Positions 57,486 through 64,000 of a stretch of DNA of 64,000 nt are shown in pieces. Every line of letters starts with the position of its first letter. Position 1 is the stretch's first letter. Origin of the DNA: Candidatus Acetatifactor stercoripullorum. Its GTDB lineage: Bacteria; Bacillota; Clostridia; Lachnospirales; Lachnospiraceae. The stretch lies in assembly GCA_019114005.1 (NCBI GenBank), contig DXGH01000012.1:19249-83248 (forward strand), in the 5' to 3' direction. The position numbers were made by a program, and so were the translations under genes. The notes beneath the pieces were generated by a model. It was not told the origin of the DNA. It worked only from the letters and a program-made list of their open reading frames with translations, and ran no database searches.

Positions 57486-57800
57486 ATGGAAGGAAAAAAT
57501 AAAACGGAAGAGTGCTGTTGTCATCACAAGACAACGCCAAGGCAGGAGAAGGAGCTGAAACAGCTGAAAAATCGGCTCAACCGCATGATCGGGCAGCTAA
57601 ACGGCATCAGTAAGATGCTTGACGACAACCGCTACTGCGGGGATATCCTGACCCAGGTGGCGGCGGTGGAAAGCGCCCTTCAGGCATTTGGCTATGTGGT
57701 GTTGAAGGAGCACATGGAAACCTGTGTGGTGGAGGAGATTAAAAAGGATAATGTAAAGATTGTGGATGAAGCTGTGGAGCTGATCAAAAAGCTGAAGTGA
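57486..57800 (+). CDS. csoR: CsoR-family copper-sensing repressor
   Basis: RLNRMIGQLNGISKMLDDNRYCGDILTQVAAVESALQAFGYVVLKEHMETCV: C-H-C Cu site; start ATG 57486. Confidence 0.95.
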   Translation: MEGKNKTEECCCHHKTTPRQEKELKQLKNRLNRMIGQLNGISKMLDDNRYCGDILTQVAAVESALQAFGYVVLKEHMETCVVEEIKKDNVKIVDEAVELIKKLK

Positions 57801-57824
57801 TCAAGGACTTAGGAGGTGTATCGT

Positions 57825-60515
57825 GTGAAGGAAAGATATCATATTTCAGGCATGACCTGTTCCGCCTGCTCCTCTCATGTGGAGAAGAGCGTAAACAAGG
57901 TGGCGGGAGTGGAGCATGCTTCCGTGAACCTTCTGACGGAGACGATGGATGTGACCTATGACGAACAGGTCATCGGAAGGCCGGATATTATAGGAGCTGT
58001 GGAAAAGGCGGGGTACGGCGCCTCTCCCATGGAGCAGGAAAAGGCCGGCGGAGGCGGCCAGGCCGCTGGGGCTTTTAAAACCCGGGAAAGCTCTGTGGGA
58101 GGCCGGGAAGGACTTAAGGAACAGGCAAAGGAGCAGGACCGGGCCATGAAATGGAGGCTTGGCATCTCTGTCGGCTTTTTGATTCCTCTTATGTATGTGG
58201 CCATGTTCCATATGTATCAGGATTGGTTTGGGCTTCCGGTTCCGGGCTTTGTGATGAATGCCTTTCACGGAAATGCCAATGCCATGAATTTTGCGCTGAC
58301 GCAGTTTTTGCTCTTACTGCCAATTTTGTATATGAACCGGAAGTTTTTTGCGGTGGGCTTTAAGACGCTTTTTCATTTAAGCCCCAATATGGACAGTCTC
58401 ATAGCCCTTGGGGCGTCTGCTGCCACGGGCTACGGAATCTTTGCCATGTACCGCATCAGCTATGGGCTGGGACATGGCGACATGGCCCTGGTGGAGCAGT
58501 ATTCCCACGATCTGTATTTTGAATCTGCAGGCATGATTTTAACGCTGATTACGGTGGGAAAATATCTGGAAAGCCGTTCTAAAGGGAAAACCAGCGAGGC
58601 TATCACAAAGCTCATGGACCTGTCGCCAAAGATGGCGGTCATCTTAACCCAGGACGGACAGGAAAAGGAGGTTCCCACGCAGCAGCTGAAACAGGGAGAT
58701 ATTTTTCTGGTAAAGCCTGGGAGTCTTGTGCCGGTGGACGGTATTGTGATAGAGGGCCGCTCCAGCATAGACGAGGCCGCCATTACCGGAGAAAGCGTTC
58801 CCGTGGAGAAGAAGGAAGGGGACAGCGTGGTTTCCGCCACCATGAATAAATCCGGATTCTTAAAGTGCAGGGCCCAGAGAGTGGGGGACGACACTACGCT
58901 GGCCCAGATCATCCGTCTGGTGGAGGAAGCCAGCGCAAGCAAGGCCCCTATCGCCCAGCTTGCGGATAAGGTGGCCGGAATTTTTGTGCCGGTAGTCATC
59001 GCCATTTCGCTGGTCACCCTTGGCGCATGGCTTGCGGCAGGAGCGGGAGCGGAATTTGCCATATCAACGGCTATCGCAGTGCTGGTGATTTCCTGTCCCT
59101 GTGCGCTGGGACTGGCCACACCTGTGGCCATCATGGTGGGAACCGGCGTAGGAGCCAGCCAAGGCATTTTGATTAAATCCGGGGAGGCTCTGCAGCGGGC
59201 CAAGGAAATTGACACGGTGGTGCTGGATAAAACAGGCACCATTACAGAGGGAAGCTTAAGCGTTATGCAGGTTAAGACGCTGGCGGCGAAGCACACAGGG
59301 GAACAGATTATCGCTCTGGCAGCCGCTTTGGAGAGTAAAAGCGAGCACCCTCTGGCGGAGGCGGTAGTAAGAGCTGCCAAGGCAGCTCCGGCAGCTAAAG
59401 CAACTCCGGCAGCCCAGGACGGCAGTCTCTATCAGGGAATTGGCGTTTCGGATTTCAATGCGGTATTTGGCCGGGGCATTGAAGGGAAGCTTGAGGCGGA
59501 CTGGATACAGCCCGGGAAATACTATGTGGGAAACAGCGCTTATCTGGCGGAAAACCATATCTCCCTGGAGGGAGAGGATGGCGCCTTGTGTCAGCCCATA
59601 GCCGACGCTATGGCGGATGAAGGCCAGACGCCCCTTTTTGTGGCGGATGAGGAACGGGTTCTGGGTATTATCGGCGTGGCCGACAGCATCAAGGAAAGCT
59701 CTCTGGAGGCCATCCAGGCATGGCATCAGATGAAGGTGAGGGTGATCATGCTCACCGGGGATAACAGACGGACGGCGGAGGCTGTGCGAAAGAAGCTTAA
59801 TCTTAAGGAGGTAGTGGCCGAGGTGCTGCCCCAGGACAAAGAAAAAAAGGTTTCCCAGCTAAAGGAGCAGGGCTGCAGGGTAGCTATGATCGGGGACGGT
59901 ATCAACGATGCTCCCGCTCTGGCAGCAGCAGATGTGGGCATGGCAATCGGAGCGGGAACGGATGTGGCGATAGAGAGCGCGGATATCATTTTGATGAAGA
60001 GCGATTTAAGAGACGCTGTTACAGCCATGCGCCTGAGCCGGGCGGTGATCCGGAATATCAAGGAAAACCTGTTCTGGGCGTTTTTCTATAACAGCATCGG
60101 AATCCCGCTTGCCGCAGGTCTTTTGTATCCGGCCTTTGAACTGCGCTTAAATCCAATGTTCGGCGCTGCGGCCATGAGTTTAAGCAGTATTTTTGTGGTA
60201 GGCAATGCACTCCGGCTGCGGGGCTTTAAAAGCTCCTTCGGCAAAAGGGAGGCAAATATAAAAAATATAGAAAAAAGGAATGAGAAAGGAAGAAAAGAAA
60301 TGACAAAGGTATTGACAGTGGAAGGCATGATGTGTGCACACTGCACCGCAAGAGTGCAGAAGGCTTTGGAGGCCGTGGAAGGTGTAAAAGAGGCAGCCGT
60401 AAGCTTAGAGGATAAGACGGCAGCAGTGCAGCTTGAAAAGGAGGTTTCCGACCAGGTCCTTACAGCGGCTGTGACAGACGCCGGCTATGAGGTAACGGAT
60501 GTGAAGATAAGCTGA
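57825..60515 (+). CDS. copA: Copper-translocating P1B-ATPase with N-terminal HMA and C-terminal CopZ-like HMA
   Basis: ISGMTCSACSSHVEKSV; SCPCALGLATPVA; DKTGTITEG; GDGINDAPALAAADVG; C-terminal VEGMMCAHCTARVQKAL. GTG start 57825 with AGGAGG RBS. Confidence 0.96.
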   Translation: MKERYHISGMTCSACSSHVEKSVNKVAGVEHASVNLLTETMDVTYDEQVIGRPDIIGAVEKAGYGASPMEQEKAGGGGQAAGAFKTRESSVGGREGLKEQAKEQDRAMKWRLGISVGFLIPLMYVAMFHMYQDWFGLPVPGFVMNAFHGNANAMNFALTQFLLLLPILYMNRKFFAVGFKTLFHLSPNMDSLIALGASAATGYGIFAMYRISYGLGHGDMALVEQYSHDLYFESAGMILTLITVGKYLESRSKGKTSEAITKLMDLSPKMAVILTQDGQEKEVPTQQLKQGDIFLVKPGSLVPVDGIVIEGRSSIDEAAITGESVPVEKKEGDSVVSATMNKSGFLKCRAQRVGDDTTLAQIIRLVEEASASKAPIAQLADKVAGIFVPVVIAISLVTLGAWLAAGAGAEFAISTAIAVLVISCPCALGLATPVAIMVGTGVGASQGILIKSGEALQRAKEIDTVVLDKTGTITEGSLSVMQVKTLAAKHTGEQIIALAAALESKSEHPLAEAVVRAAKAAPAAKATPAAQDGSLYQGIGVSDFNAVFGRGIEGKLEADWIQPGKYYVGNSAYLAENHISLEGEDGALCQPIADAMADEGQTPLFVADEERVLGIIGVADSIKESSLEAIQAWHQMKVRVIMLTGDNRRTAEAVRKKLNLKEVVAEVLPQDKEKKVSQLKEQGCRVAMIGDGINDAPALAAADVGMAIGAGTDVAIESADIILMKSDLRDAVTAMRLSRAVIRNIKENLFWAFFYNSIGIPLAAGLLYPAFELRLNPMFGAAAMSLSSIFVVGNALRLRGFKSSFGKREANIKNIEKRNEKGRKEMTKVLTVEGMMCAHCTARVQKALEAVEGVKEAAVSLEDKTAAVQLEKEVSDQVLTAAVTDAGYEVTDVKIS

Positions 60516-60652
60516 AGGGGCAACCATTAATATTTCTTTAAGATTTTTACCAGGGAATTGTGTACAGGATGCAGATATGCTAAGTTATGTGTATGCGGAC
60601 ACATCTGAAATTTGCGTAAGATCAGCGTTTAAAGCGCGGAAATGAGGTACTT

Positions 60653-61813
60653 ATGAAGAATAAGCTGTATTATCTTTTGTTTGTTGTCTACGCACTGGTG
60701 GTGGTTTTTATCCTGTATATCAACGGCGTGTTTTCCCAGGATACCTCCGGCCTTGTGAATTTGTTGATCAATGTGGGCTTCCTGGTAATCATCGGTATTT
60801 TATTTATTATATCCAGCGTCAGCTTTTCCAGGCTGAACCGCTGTACGGATGATCTGTGCGAAGCGGCGGACCAGCTGTATCAGGAGTATAAGGAAAAGGG
60901 ACAGAATCTCTGGGAGAGCTGCCGTGACAAAAAGGATTTGTTTCACGAGGAGATACTGAAAACGGCATTCTCCAAATATAAGGCCAGAATCAGCAATTAC
61001 CGCACCAAAAGGGGATATGCCGGAACCTGTGATCTGGAGGAGTATATCAACGAGGACCTTCTGGATCAGGCGGCTATGACCTATTATAACTCAGGCATAG
61101 CGGGGACCATGACGGGACTTGGCATTCTGGGAACCTTTCTGGGGCTTACCATGGGGCTTGGCTCCTTTGACGGCAATGATATTTTTACCATTTCCGATAA
61201 TGTGGGACCGCTGCTTTCCGGAATGAAGGTGGCCTTCCACACCTCGGTATACGGTATTTTCTTTTCTCTGGTATTTAACTTTGTGTACCGCAGCATTATG
61301 TCCGACGCCTACGAAAAGCTGGAGCGCTTTCTGCAGGTATTCCGCCAGTGCGCCATGCCGCCGGAAATGCCGGCAGATGAAAATGGCGCCGCCATGCTGG
61401 TGTATCAGGCGAATATGTCCCGCAGCATGAAGGAGATTGCCCAGCTTTTAAGGGGAAATGCCCTGGATCAGACAGCGGGTGTGGAGCGTATCGTTAAGGA
61501 ATTTGTGGAACAGATGCAGTCTGCACTGGGAACGGATTTCGGGCGGTTTGGAAACACGATGAGGGCCACCCAGGAGGCCCAGCAGGCTTATGCAGATAAC
61601 TGCAGGAATCTCATTGACGCTGCTACGGCGCTGGTGGAGGTCAACCGAAACGTACAGGAGACCCTGGCACAGATCATGAAGCGTCAGGAGGAGTTTGCCC
61701 AGGAGTTAAATGCCCAGAAGGAAAAACTGGAGGATACCTGTGAGAATATAAGCGATGAGGTATCCAGCCAGCTTTACACCTTTACCCAGACAAGGAGCGC
61801 CTATGAAAAATAA
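60653..61813 (+). CDS. MotA/TolQ/ExbB proton-channel family protein, ZorA-like
   Basis: YYNSGIAGTMTGLGILGTFLGLTMGLGSFDG...NVGPLLSGMKVAFHTSVYGIFFSLVFNFVYRS followed by a long helical C-terminal tail. Confidence 0.82.
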   Translation: MKNKLYYLLFVVYALVVVFILYINGVFSQDTSGLVNLLINVGFLVIIGILFIISSVSFSRLNRCTDDLCEAADQLYQEYKEKGQNLWESCRDKKDLFHEEILKTAFSKYKARISNYRTKRGYAGTCDLEEYINEDLLDQAAMTYYNSGIAGTMTGLGILGTFLGLTMGLGSFDGNDIFTISDNVGPLLSGMKVAFHTSVYGIFFSLVFNFVYRSIMSDAYEKLERFLQVFRQCAMPPEMPADENGAAMLVYQANMSRSMKEIAQLLRGNALDQTAGVERIVKEFVEQMQSALGTDFGRFGNTMRATQEAQQAYADNCRNLIDAATALVEVNRNVQETLAQIMKRQEEFAQELNAQKEKLEDTCENISDEVSSQLYTFTQTRSAYEK

Positions 61814-62726
61814 CAGGAAGAACAGAGAGGCTTTTGCGGAGCACAGCTTTTGGCAGTCCTATTCGGATATGATGGCAGCCCTTCTTTTGATCTTTATTTT
61901 GATCATCGCCATCACTCTGGCCATATATAAGCAGAAAACCTCCGACTTAGAGCAGACCAGACTGGACTTAAGCGCAGCACAGGAACAGCTTGACGCGACC
62001 CGGGCGGACCTGGAAAGCTCAAGAGCGGAGATTGAGCAGCAAAATAAAGAGCTGGAGGAATCTCTGGCCCAGCTGCAGCAGGCCTATGCCCAGGCTGCGC
62101 TGACACAGGAGGAGCTGGATCAGGCTTATCTGGAAATTGCAAATGCCCAGGCGGAGCTTTCCGCCACAAGGAGCGAGCTGCAGAATATAGTGGGAATCCG
62201 CACGGATTTGATCGGAGAGCTGCAGAATACCTTTGAGAATTCCAGCATGACGGTGGACGCTCAGACAGGATCCATCACCTTTTCCGCGGACGTGCTCTTT
62301 CGGTATAACAGCGCTACGCTTACATCCCAGAGCCGCAGCACCCTGCGGGAGGTCATTCCCAAATATCTGGAGGTGCTTTTACAGGATCAGTACCGGGAAT
62401 ATATTGCGGAAATTATCATCGAGGGACATACGGATACGGACGGCGGATATCTGAGCAATATGGAGCTGTCCTACAACCGGGCCAGCGCAGTGGCTAAATT
62501 CTGTCTGGATGAGGAAAACGGGCTCGGCCAGGAAAAAATAGAGCAGCTGCAGGAGCTTTTGACTGTGAACGGGCGTTCCTACAGCGAGCCTGTCTATGAG
62601 ACGGATGCGGCGGGAGCCCAGACCGGGGAAATAGATATGGCCGCCTCCCGCCGGGTGGAAATCAAGTTCCGCTTAAAGGAGGACGAAATGATCGAGAAGA
62701 TTTCTTCCATCCTGCAGCAGCAATAA
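61803..62726 (+). CDS. OmpA/MotB-domain membrane protein, ZorB-like
   Basis: FWQSYSDMMAALLLIFILIIAITLA TM with MotB-like Asp; coiled coil; OmpA domain EGHTDTDGGYLSNMELSYNRASAVAKF...ASRRVEIKF; start ATG 61803 overlaps previous gene (ORF track begins 61755). Confidence 0.85.
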   Translation: MKNNRKNREAFAEHSFWQSYSDMMAALLLIFILIIAITLAIYKQKTSDLEQTRLDLSAAQEQLDATRADLESSRAEIEQQNKELEESLAQLQQAYAQAALTQEELDQAYLEIANAQAELSATRSELQNIVGIRTDLIGELQNTFENSSMTVDAQTGSITFSADVLFRYNSATLTSQSRSTLREVIPKYLEVLLQDQYREYIAEIIIEGHTDTDGGYLSNMELSYNRASAVAKFCLDEENGLGQEKIEQLQELLTVNGRSYSEPVYETDAAGAQTGEIDMAASRRVEIKFRLKEDEMIEKISSILQQQ

Positions 62727-62832
62727 AAGAGCCTTTATAAAAAGTTTATACTTTTGTGCTTGCTTTTTATCTCCTCTGTGTTATAGTAGATATAGAACAA
62801 ACAACTTAAGGCAGAGATGAGGAGGTGTGCGT

Positions 62833-64000
62833 ATGAATATTCAAAAGTTTACGCAAAAGTCCATGCAGGCAGTGGAAGGCTGCGAAAAGCTGGCTTATGA
62901 ATATGGAAATCAGGAAATTGAACAGGAGCATCTGCTGTACAGCCTTTTGACGATAGAGGACAGCTTGATTTTAAAGCTTGTTGAGAAAATGGGAATCCAA
63001 AAGGAGCATTTTGTAAACCGGGCGGAGCAGGCCCTGGGAAAATGCGTGAAGGTACAGGGAGGCCAGGTGTATATCGGCCAGCACCTGAATAAGGCGCTGA
63101 CCTATGCGGAGGATGAGGCAAAACAGCTGGGAGACGAATATGTGTCCGTGGAGCATTTATTCCTTGCCATGATCAAGAATCCCAACAAGGAGATCGCTCA
63201 GATTTTTAAGGAATATGGCATCACCAGGGAGCGTTTCCTGCAGGCGCTGTCCACGGTAAGGGGCAATCAGCGGGTTACAAGCGACAATCCGGAGGCTACC
63301 TATGACACCCTGGAGAAATATGGCCAGGATCTGGTGGAGCGGGCAAGAAATCAAAAGCTGGACCCTGTGATCGGACGAGACAGTGAAATCCGCAATGTGA
63401 TTCGGATTCTTTCCAGAAAAACAAAGAACAATCCCGTTTTGATCGGTGAGCCCGGCGTGGGCAAAACCGCCGTAGTGGAGGGGCTGGCCCAGAGAATTGT
63501 GAGAGGAGACGTCCCCCAGGGGCTGAAGGATAAGAAGATTTTTGCGCTGGACATGGGAGCCCTTGTGGCGGGAGCCAAATACAGGGGCGAGTTTGAGGAA
63601 CGTTTAAAGGCGGTGCTGGAGGACGTAAAAAACAGCGACGGACAGATTATTCTGTTTATCGACGAGCTTCATACCATTGTGGGTGCGGGCAAGACGGACG
63701 GCGCTCTGGATGCCGGGAATATGTTAAAGCCCATGCTGGCCAGAGGAGAGCTGCACTGTATCGGCGCCACTACTCTGGATGAGTACCGTCAGTATATTGA
63801 AAAGGATGCGGCGTTAGAGCGTCGGTTCCAGCCGGTTCAGGTGGATGAGCCCACGGTGGAGGACACCATCTCCATCCTGAGAGGCTTGAAGGAGCGTTAT
63901 GAGGTTTACCACGGCGTGAAGATCATGGACAATGCCCTGGTGAGCGCCGCAGTGCTTTCCAACCGTTATATCTCGGACCGGTTCCTTCCGGACAAGGCCA
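62833..64000 (+). CDS. clpB: ClpB-type AAA+ chaperone (truncated by window end)
   Basis: [98 protein letters not shown]. Confidence 0.95.
   Translation, partial: MNIQKFTQKSMQAVEGCEKLAYEYGNQEIEQEHLLYSLLTIEDSLILKLVEKMGIQKEHFVNRAEQALGKCVKVQGGQVYIGQHLNKALTYAEDEAKQLGDEYVSVEHLFLAMIKNPNKEIAQIFKEYGITRERFLQALSTVRGNQRVTSDNPEATYDTLEKYGQDLVERARNQKLDPVIGRDSEIRNVIRILSRKTKNNPVLIGEPGVGKTAVVEGLAQRIVRGDVPQGLKDKKIFALDMGALVAGAKYRGEFEERLKAVLEDVKNSDGQIILFIDELHTIVGAGKTDGALDAGNMLKPMLARGELHCIGATTLDEYRQYIEKDAALERRFQPVQVDEPTVEDTISILRGLKERYEVYHGVKIMDNALVSAAVLSNRYISDRFLPDKA

Noticed and set aside
58460-59380. 306-aa minus-strand ORF opposite copA
   Set aside because: Ser/Ala-rich shadow ORF of the conserved P-type ATPase core.
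60653-64000. Complete Zorya defence system
   Set aside because: Only ZorA/ZorB-like genes are present; clpB follows and no ZorC/D/E-type effector is visible before the window ends. Kept as an orphan pair.
1-64000. CRISPR arrays, tRNA or rRNA genes
   Set aside because: No regularly spaced direct repeats and no tRNA/rRNA-like sequence was noticed on reading; a tRNAscan/barrnap/CRT run would be needed to exclude them formally.

Overview
64-kb chromosomal segment of a spore-forming, Gram-positive Clostridia genome, probably Lachnospiraceae by gene content (inference). The backbone is housekeeping: glgA, spoVB-like flippase, NFACT/rqcH, yicC-remA-gmk-rpoZ-rimO-pgsA-cinA-recA-recX-rny, NUDIX-spoIIM-DAHP synthase, bactofilin-pyrH-frr-uppS-cdsA-dxr-rseP, tig-clpP-clpX-ysxC, truA, and clpB truncated by the window end. 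Less ordinary regions are: (i) 19.8-24 kb, with a sigma/anti-sigma cassette, secreted DUF6147-like protein, KTSC-like protein and Rpn/PDDEXK protein next to a long imperfect palindrome; (ii) 31.2-32.9 kb, a divergent PP2C-like protein paired with a Ser/Thr kinase; (iii) a fused ABC permease-ATPase at 36.4 kb; (iv) a TraX/ABC-exporter operon behind an operator-like palindrome; (v) dispersed pectin/hemicellulose genes (GH28, GH105/88, GH43); (vi) a membrane-anchored EIIA-Glc-like domain lacking both active-site histidines; (vii) csoR-copA with two copper-operator palindromes and a CopZ-like domain fused to CopA behind an internal RBS/ATG; (viii) an orphan ZorA/ZorB-like proton-channel + OmpA pair just upstream of clpB. 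Regulatory RNA/DNA candidates: a yybP-ykoY-like Mn riboswitch on mntP, a terminator-like 5' UTR hairpin on csp, a sigma-G-like promoter plus 5' stem-loop on an SASP gene, SOS boxes at recA, a 15-bp perfect hairpin inside recX, and two large (~265 bp and ~160 bp) palindromic elements. No rRNA, tRNA or CRISPR array was recognised. All assignments are from reading sequence; no searches were run.
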